64,000 nt of DNA from Mesorhizobium loti (GTDB lineage Bacteria > Pseudomonadota > Alphaproteobacteria > Rhizobiales > Rhizobiaceae), in the NCBI GenBank assembly GCA_002356515.1, contig AP017606.1, positions 230,704 to 294,703 of the forward strand, given 5' to 3'. The notes beneath the pieces were generated by a model. The model was given only the letters and a program-made list of their open reading frames with translations, did not search any database and was not told the DNA's origin. Positions within the stretch are counted from its first letter, which is position 1. Each line of letters opens with the position of its first letter. The translations under genes were made by a program, and so were the position numbers. Positions 26,177-33,947 of the stretch are shown here, piece by piece.

Positions 26177-28006
26177 CTACGCGTTTGTCCGTGGCTGCAA
26201 AGTTAGGCCGTAAGCGCGCATTTTGTTGTAAAGGGTCTTTCGCGAAATCGCGAGATAGCGCGCTGTTTCTCCGCGGCGGAAACGATGACGCTGAAGTGCG
26301 TCGAGTATCCATTCACGTTCGTCTGCCGGCTTCGGCTTCGGCGCGTCCGGATCGCTTAGGGGCGGCAGATGCTCGGCCTTGATCCAGTCGCCTTCGCAAT
26401 GAATGGCGGCGGTCTCGAGCACGGAGCGCAGCTCACGGATGTTCTCGGGCCAGCCATATGTCATGAGAACCCGATAGGCCGAGTGGTCAACCGCCAGTTT
26501 GCGGCTGCGACGATCTTTTCGGAGGGCCTGGAGGAAGTGTTCCGCAAGAAGGGGAAGGTCTTCTAGGCGATCGCGCAGTTTGGGAAGGAAGACGTGTCCG
26601 GGGGCGAGACGCGACTCTAGCGAAGGTATCAGCACCCCGCTTGCGCCGAGCTGGGAGAGCGGCTGCGTCGATGTCAGGATGAGGCGTCCTTCGAACCGCC
26701 CTTTGTCGCTATCGCCTAGGCGCCGGTAGACACCAGTTTCAATGACCTCCACCAGCCGTTCCTGGGCGTCAAGGCACAGGGTTTCGAAATTCTCGATCAG
26801 CAACGTTGCCCTGGGATGGTACTGAAACAGCCCAAGCACCTTGCGGCCGCCCTCGGGGGGGGCAGAGCCGAACAGTGACTTTCCGCTTGGCACCGGGGTG
26901 CTCGCACTGATGAGCTTGCTGGCAGGCCGTCTCGCAGCTTCATGAATGCCTCGTGCCAGAAGCCTCTTTCCCGTTCCGGCCTCCCCGGTAATCAGGACCG
27001 GGAGAGGAGAGGCTGCGAGTTGTTTGATCCGTTGCTTGATCTGCTGGATCGACGGCGACCGCCCGACGATCCAGTATTCGCGCTGCACATGTTCGAGTTG
27101 GCGCTCCAGTTCATCAATCCGCTTTTGCAATGTGCCGACGGATTTAAAGGCCGATGTGATCTGCTCAATCGAAGCCTCGAGGGGCACTCGGTCGATGGTG
27201 GAGCCGCCGATATATCCGTCGGCTTTGGAAGCCGCCGAGACCTCGTACATCTGGTCCGGGCTGACGATAGGGCCGCCCTCCAGAACACATAGGGTGTCCT
27301 TTGAAATGCCGCGTATCTGACGAAAGACGATCTTCGCAAACTCGGCCGCCTGCGTCAGGCTGAGCCCGGGGCGGCCTCCGACGGTTCCTCCGACGTTCCA
27401 GCCGAGATTGAGATTGATGATGTCCACGCCGGCTTCGGCCGCCTGCTGTGCCTCTGTCACAGTTCGAACATAGGCGAGGGTCGCCATGCTTTTGTTCTGC
27501 GCGGCCCGGAGCATTTCGAGTTCACGCTGGAACCCCAAGCCTGCTCTCTCGATGTCAGCTCGAAAGCGGCCGTCGAGGAAGATGCATGTCGGGAAGTTCA
27601 CGATCGCCCCAAAGCCGGCATCCGCAATTGTTTGCAATTCAGCTTCTATCGAGCACCGAGGATCACAAGCACAGGCGCCGAAGAAAACGGGAACTTTGGC
27701 GAAGGGCAGGATTTCCGATTGGGCGAAATCCAGGACGAAGTCATTGCTGTTGCGCAATGCGAGCAGGGAAAAGATGGATGGGGCACCCATGCTCCGCAAT
27801 CGTCCTGCACTCAACGCGAGGATAAAGTCCGCACCGCCGCGTGAGGCCGCCTGCGCGGCCATGCCCGTGCCGATTGCGGCGCCTACGAGCGTCGAATTGG
27901 GCTTTCCCAGCGTAGCCTTGAGGCCCGCAACGATCTCCGCTCCAACATGCGCGGGGGCGGAGAATGCAGAAAAAAGATTCACAGAATGAGTGATCGGATC
28001 AGCCAT
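26177..28006 (-). CDS. Regulator with TIM-barrel (Tm-1-type) sensor, degenerate AAA+ domain and Fis HTH
   Basis: 609 residues. Positions 1-285 are a PEP-hydrolase-like TIM barrel (PF09370 type) paralogous to the 29803 gene: GAAIGTGMAAQAASRGGADF, FGACACDPR, GFGAIVNFPTCIFLDGRFR, CVLEGGPIVSPDQM, YIGGSTIDRVP. A coiled coil (about 288-312) leads to an AAA+ domain (about 315-540) with Walker A GEAGTGKR. The sigma-54-contacting GAFTGA loop is absent (LFGSAPPEGGRKVLGLF) and Walker B is changed to LLIENF. A Fis-type helix-turn-helix closes the protein (ETARYLAISRKTLYNKMRAY). It is probably a ligand-responsive regulator of its own operon that works without sigma-54. It is the last gene of the Tm-1-like operon, 19 bp after the Gfo/Idh gene. 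Confidence 0.85.
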   Translation of the reverse strand: MADPITHSVNLFSAFSAPAHVGAEIVAGLKATLGKPNSTLVGAAIGTGMAAQAASRGGADFILALSAGRLRSMGAPSIFSLLALRNSNDFVLDFAQSEILPFAKVPVFFGACACDPRCSIEAELQTIADAGFGAIVNFPTCIFLDGRFRADIERAGLGFQRELEMLRAAQNKSMATLAYVRTVTEAQQAAEAGVDIINLNLGWNVGGTVGGRPGLSLTQAAEFAKIVFRQIRGISKDTLCVLEGGPIVSPDQMYEVSAASKADGYIGGSTIDRVPLEASIEQITSAFKSVGTLQKRIDELERQLEHVQREYWIVGRSPSIQQIKQRIKQLAASPLPVLITGEAGTGKRLLARGIHEAARRPASKLISASTPVPSGKSLFGSAPPEGGRKVLGLFQYHPRATLLIENFETLCLDAQERLVEVIETGVYRRLGDSDKGRFEGRLILTSTQPLSQLGASGVLIPSLESRLAPGHVFLPKLRDRLEDLPLLAEHFLQALRKDRRSRKLAVDHSAYRVLMTYGWPENIRELRSVLETAAIHCEGDWIKAEHLPPLSDPDAPKPKPADEREWILDALQRHRFRRGETARYLAISRKTLYNKMRAYGLTLQPRTNA

Positions 28007-28024
28007 TGTGAGGCAAACTACATC

Positions 28025-29113
28025 CTATTGGGTCTCGATCGAAGCGCTCTTTCTGAAGGACTGGAGGAATTCCTGTACTTTCACGGGTTGGCCGAGGCGT
28101 GCGCTTTCGATCGCTGAGAATATCAGCGCAACAGACTGCAGGTTGTCCTCGACGTTAGTGGCCATCGGCGGTCCGCCGTCGAGCCAATGGCAGAACTGCT
28201 CGATCAACAGCGAATTCTTCCACTTCTTCCCACCGAGCAGAGAAACTTGTTGTCCCTTTCCATGTCGGTTTTTTTGATAGATCCGTTTCGGATCCCTGTG
28301 GAACACTTCGACCTCTCTATGATCTAGGATTGCAGTCCCGGACGCTGCTTCCACCCGAACATACTCAAACGTCCAGTCATTAAGCCCCGTGGCTTGCGCT
28401 GACGACCCTTCATATACTCCATGAGCGCCGTTGGCGAAGTCCATCAATACCATGACGTCAGTCTCACCCTTGTACTCCGCCCATTCCGGCTTCCAAGAGC
28501 GAGCATAGATCGACGTACAGGGTGCCCCGGCCAGATCGGCCATGATATCAAGGTGATGGACCGCTCCCTCGATCAACATCGGGTGAATCATTTCGTGCCG
28601 AAAACGCCCCCAGGAATCGTAGGCGCGGTAGTCACCGGCGAAGCGGCATGACACGGTATTAACCCTACCGAGGGCCTCGTCACTCACGAGTGCTCTCAGT
28701 GTCGACTTATCCTGATCGAACCGGTGGCTCATGGTCACCGCCATCTTGCGGCCCGCCACTCTCACTTTGTCGGCAATGCGGACGGAAGCCTCCATGGTAG
28801 CAGCGATCGGCTTCTCGGACAGAATATGCATGCCGCGTTCAAGCGCCAGGTCGACGATTCCCTCGTGTAGGGCGGGCGGAATGACGATGGTGCAGAAGTC
28901 GGCATCTACCGCCTTGAAGGCTTGTGCGGCCGAGGTGAAGCACTGTTTCGCCTTCAATCCGAGGTGCTTCCGGCCGATTTCAAGCGCTCTGGCATCGATA
29001 TCCACCAAGCCGACCACCTCGATCGTCCCGTCTGAATTGTTTGACGGCAAGAATGTGTCGCACCAGCGCTCTCCGAAGCCGCCTGCCCCTACGTGTAGGA
29101 CTTTATACGTCAT
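28025..29113 (-). CDS. Gfo/Idh/MocA-family oxidoreductase of the Tm-1-like operon
   Basis: 362 residues. The Rossmann start is VLHVGAGGFGERWCDTFL, followed by DFCTIVIPPALHEGIVDLAL, HILSEKPIAATMEASVRIAD with the family Lys, and EMIHPMLIEGAVHHLDIMAD, which carries the catalytic-site His. The C-terminal domain has VLMDFANGAHGVYEGSSAQ. It should oxidise or reduce a cyclic polyol, sugar or related carbonyl with NAD(P). It lies 38 bp from the cupin gene and 19 bp before the regulator gene in a five-gene operon, so its substrate is probably linked to the unknown reaction of the Tm-1-like pair. Confidence 0.85.
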   Translation of the reverse strand: MTYKVLHVGAGGFGERWCDTFLPSNNSDGTIEVVGLVDIDARALEIGRKHLGLKAKQCFTSAAQAFKAVDADFCTIVIPPALHEGIVDLALERGMHILSEKPIAATMEASVRIADKVRVAGRKMAVTMSHRFDQDKSTLRALVSDEALGRVNTVSCRFAGDYRAYDSWGRFRHEMIHPMLIEGAVHHLDIMADLAGAPCTSIYARSWKPEWAEYKGETDVMVLMDFANGAHGVYEGSSAQATGLNDWTFEYVRVEAASGTAILDHREVEVFHRDPKRIYQKNRHGKGQQVSLLGGKKWKNSLLIEQFCHWLDGGPPMATNVEDNLQSVALIFSAIESARLGQPVKVQEFLQSFRKSASIETQ

Positions 29114-29151
29114 GCATTTTTTCCTTCAGATGAGCAGAATTTAGGCGAGAA

Positions 29152-29781
29152 TCACACCCGCTCGGGGCGAACATCGGCAGGGCCGTGTTTGTGCTCCCAA
29201 AGATGGCCAAAGCGCTTCTTGCCTTCGAGAGTCGTCTCGAAATAGGCACCCTTCACGTTTGAGCGAACCTGCGGAAGATCATGGTGGTGTCCCATGCCGA
29301 TGGCGACACAATCACCAACCTCAACTTCGAAACTGCGCGATCCGACAACGACCGTGCCTGCTCCCTCGATGATCACCCAGTATTCGTCGCAATCATGATA
29401 GTGAGAGTCAAAGTTGGTCGACTTAGGATAAGAGACGGGGTCACCCTTTGATGAACCCAAGGTGCTGGAAGTGAGTTCGAAGATACCGCACCCACCGAGC
29501 TCGGTGCCCCACTTGCCGGTAAAAATGAGCACCTGCGCCGTGCGATCGCCGGCATCCGCTGTGAAGGGACCGTCGGCCTCATGCAAGTCCCAGAACTGGC
29601 CTTCGCTGAGCACCTGCGCTCCCTTCCCGCTCGTCAGGCGGCACGAGCCACGTGTGACGAGTAGCCGCTGCCTATTGCCGGAGAGCGGAAGCGATAGGGG
29701 CTCGTCAGAAAGGTCCGCGAATTCGAACTCCCTGAGTTCGCACCAAGTGGGTGGCTGTTCTCCGCTTTTGAAAACCGACAT
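29152..29781 (-). CDS. Bicupin-type cupin-domain protein
   Basis: 209 residues. Two beta-barrel halves are discernible: residues about 25-100 without clear metal ligands (RQRLLVTRGSCRLTSGKGAQ), and residues about 115-195 with a complete cupin motif, HYHDCDEYWVIIEGAGTVVV then EVEVGDCVAIGMGHHHDLP. The two His, Glu and final His pattern predicts a bound metal. The protein could be a sugar isomerase, a dioxygenase-like enzyme or a small-molecule sensor; context favours an enzyme step between the Tm-1-like pair and the dehydrogenase. It is 21 bp downstream of the TIM-barrel gene. Confidence 0.75.
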   Translation of the reverse strand: MSVFKSGEQPPTWCELREFEFADLSDEPLSLPLSGNRQRLLVTRGSCRLTSGKGAQVLSEGQFWDLHEADGPFTADAGDRTAQVLIFTGKWGTELGGCGIFELTSSTLGSSKGDPVSYPKSTNFDSHYHDCDEYWVIIEGAGTVVVGSRSFEVEVGDCVAIGMGHHHDLPQVRSNVKGAYFETTLEGKKRFGHLWEHKHGPADVRPERV

Positions 29782-29802
29782 CTTTTTCTTTCCCTTCTAC
29801 AC

Positions 29803-30660
29803 TCAGGCTGGCTGGCGGCGGATCGCCTTGAAGGCCAGCGTCTGAGACCGTATCGCCTCCTCCGCCGGCAACCGCTCCATGCTGCTTGCGCCGTAAAACC
29901 CATGGCATCCCTGGCAGGAGTCGAGAATGAAACGGGCATCTTCCGGATTGGCGATCGGGCCGCCATGGCTCAGAATAATGATATCGTCGCGGATCGTTCG
30001 AGCGGCTTCAATGCACTCGTTGATCAACGAGACACAATCGTCCATCGACTTGCCCGAACGCGCACCAATCGCGCCACCCGTCGTCAGTCCCATGTGGCAG
30101 ACGAGAATATCAGCTCCGGCTTTCGCCATCGCTACCGCATCTTCCGGGCTGAACACGTATGGTGTCGTCAAGAGATCGAGTTTATGGGCCTCGGCAATCA
30201 TCTCGACTTCCTGGGCATAGCTCATGCCCGTCTCTTCGAGATTCTGACGGAACAGCCCGTCGATCAGACCCACGGTCGGGAAATTCTGCACGCCGGCGAA
30301 GCCGATCTCCTTCAGTTCGCGCAGGAAGGTCGACATCACCATGAACGGGTCCGTGCCATTGACGCCGGCAAGCACCGGGGTGTGCCGCACAACGGGTAGA
30401 ACCTCGCGCGCCATGTCGACGACGATCTGATTGGCGTTGCCATAGGCGAGAAGCCCGGCAAGGGACCCGCGGCCGGCCATGCGATAGCGGCCGGAATTGT
30501 AGATCACAATGAGATCGATATCGCCGGCTTCTTCGCTCTTGGCGGAAAGGCCGGTGCCGGCGCCGCCGCCGATGATCGGCTCTCCGGCCCGGATCTTCTT
30601 CTGGAAACGGTCGACCAGCTCCGAGCGGGTCGGACGCTTGATGCAGGTATCAGTGCTCAC
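29803..30660 (-). CDS. TIM-barrel protein of the PEP-hydrolase-like/Tm-1 C-terminal family
   Basis: 285 residues from the GTG at 30660 (GAGG 6 nt upstream), overlapping the end of the preceding gene. Motifs: [90 protein letters not shown] and [16 protein letters not shown]. This is the second domain of tomato Tm-1, the antiviral resistance protein; in bacteria it is a separate gene beside the UPF0261 half, as here. The enzyme activity has not been established to my knowledge; annotation as phosphoenolpyruvate hydrolase or dioxygenase rests on weak similarity. Confidence 0.88.
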   Translation of the reverse strand: MSTDTCIKRPTRSELVDRFQKKIRAGEPIIGGGAGTGLSAKSEEAGDIDLIVIYNSGRYRMAGRGSLAGLLAYGNANQIVVDMAREVLPVVRHTPVLAGVNGTDPFMVMSTFLRELKEIGFAGVQNFPTVGLIDGLFRQNLEETGMSYAQEVEMIAEAHKLDLLTTPYVFSPEDAVAMAKAGADILVCHMGLTTGGAIGARSGKSMDDCVSLINECIEAARTIRDDIIILSHGGPIANPEDARFILDSCQGCHGFYGASSMERLPAEEAIRSQTLAFKAIRRQPA

Positions 30661-31858
30661 GAAAAGCCTCTTTAAGGTTTGTGACAAGGAGGTCCGCGAA
30701 TTGCGGATCGTTTATGTGAAGGGGAACGCGCGCCAGCTGTCGCTTGTCGGTGCAGCGGAGTGTGCGTTCAAGCGCTGCGAACAGGACAGCGTCGGCTTCG
30801 GGATCGTGGAAGGGCTGACCGGGCGCATCGATCGCCGAGACGCCCAGCTCCGGAATGAGAAAGCGTACCGGCCCCTCACAGAGGTTCAGTCGCTCGCCGA
30901 TCCATTCACCGATCCTGCTGCACTCCTCCGGGTTCGTTCGCATCAGCGTGACCTGGGGATTGTGCACGTGCAGTCGGCGCGAGCGAAATTGGCTCGGAAC
31001 CGTTTCCATCGCCCCGAAATTGACCATGTCGAGCGCGCCGCAGGAGCCCACATAAGGCAGTTTGGTCCGCGCGAAGGCCCCGAAGCGATCGGGCGTACAG
31101 GGGAAAACGCCTCCTACCAGATAGTCGCAGACCTCGGTGGTAGACACATCAATCCCCCCGACCAGCAGGCCAGAGTCCGCGAGCTTCTCAAAGGACTGCC
31201 CACCTGTTCCGGTAGCATGAAACACCAGGCAGTCGAAGTTTGCCTCCAACGCCCGTGTTACCGCCTGGACACAGGGCGTCGTGACACCAAACATTGTCAG
31301 GCCGATTGCGGGCCTCTCGTCGGCTGCGGCGCCGACCTGCTTGAGTACCATCCCGGCAATGGAATGGGCCGCGTTGGCGAGGACCACCCGCGAGATGCGG
31401 TTGAGTCCCGACACGTCGGTCACTGAATACATCATGCTGATGTCGGTTGGCCCCACATAAGGGGCGACATTGCCGGAGGCGACGGTCGAAACAAGCACCT
31501 TCGGAACGCCGATCGGGAGAGCGCGCATTGCTGGCGCGATCAAGGCAGTTCCTCCCGAGCCGCCCGCACCGATGATGCCGTCGACGTCCGGGCGTGATCG
31601 GATGTACTCCACCAAGGCCTGCGACATAGCGGCGACTGCCTTGCCCCGGTCCTTGAGCTCCTCGGCCTTCAGCGGGTTCGGATGGCAGCGCGCCACCTCC
31701 GCCGGCTGGACATCGACATCCGAAGCTTCGCTGTGAAACTCCGACACCGAAACGTCGACCAGAACGACGTCGCACCCTGCATCCCGGATAAGATCGCGGA
31801 GATAGCGCAGCTCGCTGCCCTTTGTATCGCAGGTCCCAACCACATAGACAATTTTCAT
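30650..31858 (-). CDS. Tm-1-like ATP-binding protein (UPF0261 family)
   Basis: 402 residues from the ATG at 31858 (GGAGG 6 nt upstream). Family features: [20 protein letters not shown] at the start, [73 protein letters not shown] and [11 protein letters not shown]. It equals the N-terminal, ATP-binding half of tomato Tm-1. It is the first gene of the minus-strand operon, coupled by overlap to the TIM-barrel gene, so the two products probably act together as in the fused plant protein. The biochemical role in bacteria is unknown. Confidence 0.88.
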   Translation of the reverse strand: MKIVYVVGTCDTKGSELRYLRDLIRDAGCDVVLVDVSVSEFHSEASDVDVQPAEVARCHPNPLKAEELKDRGKAVAAMSQALVEYIRSRPDVDGIIGAGGSGGTALIAPAMRALPIGVPKVLVSTVASGNVAPYVGPTDISMMYSVTDVSGLNRISRVVLANAAHSIAGMVLKQVGAAADERPAIGLTMFGVTTPCVQAVTRALEANFDCLVFHATGTGGQSFEKLADSGLLVGGIDVSTTEVCDYLVGGVFPCTPDRFGAFARTKLPYVGSCGALDMVNFGAMETVPSQFRSRRLHVHNPQVTLMRTNPEECSRIGEWIGERLNLCEGPVRFLIPELGVSAIDAPGQPFHDPEADAVLFAALERTLRCTDKRQLARVPLHINDPQFADLLVTNLKEAFREH

Positions 31859-31987
31859 TGTTGTCCTCCCGGCCATTCCTCAGTCAGCCGCCCTGACCTC
31901 ACAAAATCCTAGTCGCCTCGCCGGCAGCAAATCAATTGGCGCATACCGATGTTTTGGGTAGAATTGGGTATGTCCCGCAGGTACACA

Positions 31988-32578
31988 ATGCACTCTCCTT
32001 CTACTCTTCGGCCCATCCTGATCGTGACGGATCTCGCCGCCATCTCCGACGAGCAGCCTCAGTCCGTGACACTCTATTGCCCTTCCTGCGAAGGACTGCA
32101 GGGCAGCGCCTATGACAGCCTCGTGCTCCTTCCGATTCACGACACAAACGGGCGTCTTCTGGCCGAGCTCCGGAAGGGAATTCCACGCCGGAGACAGACG
32201 TTTGCGGGTGTTCTTGCCCTCGATCCATTTCGCCGCCATGTCGACATTCTGAAGGCTCTTGGGACGGCCAGTTGCCCCGGTGTCGTCAACTTCCCGAGCG
32301 TGACCGCAATCGACGGCGAAATGCGCGTCAGCCTCGAGGACTACGGATACGGGGTGACGACCGAAATCAATCTGCTGCGAATGGCGGTCGCAAAGGGGTT
32401 CGGTGCGCTCGCTGTGGTCGACAGTTTTGGGATGGCGCAAGAAGCCGTCACCATCGGCGTGAGCGGACTGATCGCAGTACGGCACACGAGCGACGCCATG
32501 CTTGCCGAGCTCTCCGAGCTTGCTCATGAGACGACACTGGGGCTGTTTCGACTTCCTGACGCCGTTGGCGGGCCTTGA
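31988..32578 (+). CDS. Shortened TIM-barrel paralogue, divergent from the Tm-1-like operon
   Basis: About 196 residues from the ATG at 31988 (AGG shortly upstream; ATGs at 31949 and 31970 are alternatives, and none has a strong ribosome site). The core GVLALDPFRRHVDILKALGT, CPGVVNFPSVTAIDGEMRVS, TEINLLRMAVAKGFGALAVV aligns with the two TIM-barrel domains on the other strand (FFGACACDPR..., AIVNFPTCIFLDGRFRA). The N-terminal glycine loop and the C-terminal GGP and GGS motifs are missing or unrecognisable, so at most half a barrel with phosphate site remains. It could be a regulator, a subunit, or a gene in decay. It shares the promoter region with the Tm-1-like operon. Confidence 0.65.
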   Translation: MHSPSTLRPILIVTDLAAISDEQPQSVTLYCPSCEGLQGSAYDSLVLLPIHDTNGRLLAELRKGIPRRRQTFAGVLALDPFRRHVDILKALGTASCPGVVNFPSVTAIDGEMRVSLEDYGYGVTTEINLLRMAVAKGFGALAVVDSFGMAQEAVTIGVSGLIAVRHTSDAMLAELSELAHETTLGLFRLPDAVGGP

Positions 32579-32646
32579 ATACGTGTTCAGCTTGGGGGTC
32601 GGCATGCCCCATTGGACAAGTCCGAACGAATTCCGCATCATGTGAC

Positions 32647-32680
32647 GAAACTCTACGATATATGAAGAAACTCTACGATA
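32647..32680. repeat. 14-bp direct repeat, 20-bp period
   Basis: GAAACTCTACGATA occurs at 32647-32660 and again at 32667-32680, just downstream of the short TIM-barrel gene. It could be a binding-site pair or a replication-slippage product; nothing nearby identifies a function. Confidence 0.5.
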
Positions 32681-32774
32681 AAACGAAGAGCCTCTTGCCA
32701 ACATCTCGATTGAACGGCGGATGGAGAAATCGCCACTTCATTCCCCAGCATTTTCTTACTCCTCAGCAAGCTCT

Positions 32775-33014
32775 TCAGATACTTCGTGCTGAAGCTTCGG
32801 CCCGGGACAGGCGGCCGAGAGCCTCAATAAATTGGTTATAGTGCTCTCCGCCCTTAACTCGAGCGGCCGCCTGCGCTGTCTCTGTTAATGGAACTGCGGA
32901 ATTCAGCCAGAACCGGATGAACAACGCGCTCGTGATTCCCAGATCTCGCTCCAGCCGCTGAAGGCAACCGTCGATCCGATCCAGTCGTTTGACGATGACC
33001 CGGCTCTTTTTCAT
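32775..33014 (-). CDS. Small hypothetical protein
   Basis: 79 residues from the ATG at 33014 (MKKSRVIVKRLDRIDGCLQR...), basic N-terminus, helical, with VKGGEHYNQFIEALGRLSR near the end. The frame is open to 33221, but no start there has a good ribosome site either. I do not recognise the family. It lies in a roughly 1.3-kb zone (32579-33947) that otherwise contains only IS debris, so it may be a fragment. Confidence 0.25.
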   Translation of the reverse strand: MKKSRVIVKRLDRIDGCLQRLERDLGITSALFIRFWLNSAVPLTETAQAAARVKGGEHYNQFIEALGRLSRAEASARSI

Positions 33015-33399
33015 CCGCGTCAGGGGAGAGGAAAGATGCAATCGGACTCTGCGATGAGCGAAGTTGATTGCTCTCACCAATCTGCAAAGTCCAAAAGCCG
33101 CCCGCTTTAGGTCGGCTTGAGATACCCGACAGTCGTTGTTTCTTGTCCGACCGCACCGACAGGTCTCACAGTTCCATCCCGTCGTCTGGGTCCATGGATA
33201 TCTGCGCGCGACCTGATGCATGCGGCGCGCAAGCGTGCGGTGGCAGCCGCATCGTCATTCCCGTTGGCGGGTGTTCCACACTTTCGATGCCGTCGTCGGT
33301 TGGTGTCGATTTGTCCTCTGCCGGCATGGCCTTTATCAACCAAAGACAGCTACGGCCAGCTTGATGGTGATGCCGCCATCGGTCTTTGGCGCATCTGAC

Positions 33400-33671
33400 G
33401 TCCCGTGGCAGCGCGAAGGACAGTCGGCAGTTGCAGCGCTGGCGGCACCAGAGAGTTTGCACGATTTCCCGGCCGTGCCGAGTTTTGCGAACGGCGCTTC
33501 CAGACGCGACGCGCTGAGACCAGTGGAAGCCGATTTCATGGAAATACAGGCGGCATGTGGCGGGCTGATCTGGTGAAAGACGCCAACCATCGTGCGCCGG
33601 ACGCGGGAATTGAAACCTTCCATCGAATTGACGTGGACCGTGTCGCGAACGGGAAGGCCAACTAACGACAC
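33400..33671 (-). pseudogene. IS1595-family (ISXO2-like) transposase remnant
   Basis: VHVNSMEGFNSRVRRTMVGV then FHQISPPHA in one frame continues as CRLYFHEIGFHWSQRV in the next frame. Together they correspond to the C-terminal part of an ISXO2-like DDE transposase, which has the pattern HTNxxEGFxxxxKRxxxGxxHxxSxxHLxxYxxEFxFRxN. One frameshift separates them near 33580, and the N-terminal catalytic part is absent. It marks an old insertion upstream of the pentose-lipid locus. Confidence 0.7.
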
Positions 33672-33947
33672 CTTTGTCGATTTTGCCCAGTCCGCGACAC
33701 AGTCTAATTAGGCAGAATCTCTGGCCGAATCTCACGCATGTCATTGAACAGCACGCAGAAACTCTCTTCTGGAGCTTTTTGGGCACAGTTGGCACGACTT
33801 TTGATGCTCCTTTTTCGCGACGCAGCTGGAGCTGCCGACCTATTGGCGTGGGTGGCTGACGGCCCAGCACAAAGCGCGGTAGTGATCCTTTGCCCGTATC
33901 GGACCTTCGGCGCCGATAATAATTTCGTCTTTGATGAAGGCGCAGCG

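Noticed and set aside
31859..31987. Sigma-54 promoter for the Tm-1-like operon, suggested by the AAA+/Fis regulator
   Set aside because: No GG-N10-GC type -24/-12 element could be found by eye, and the regulator lacks GAFTGA.
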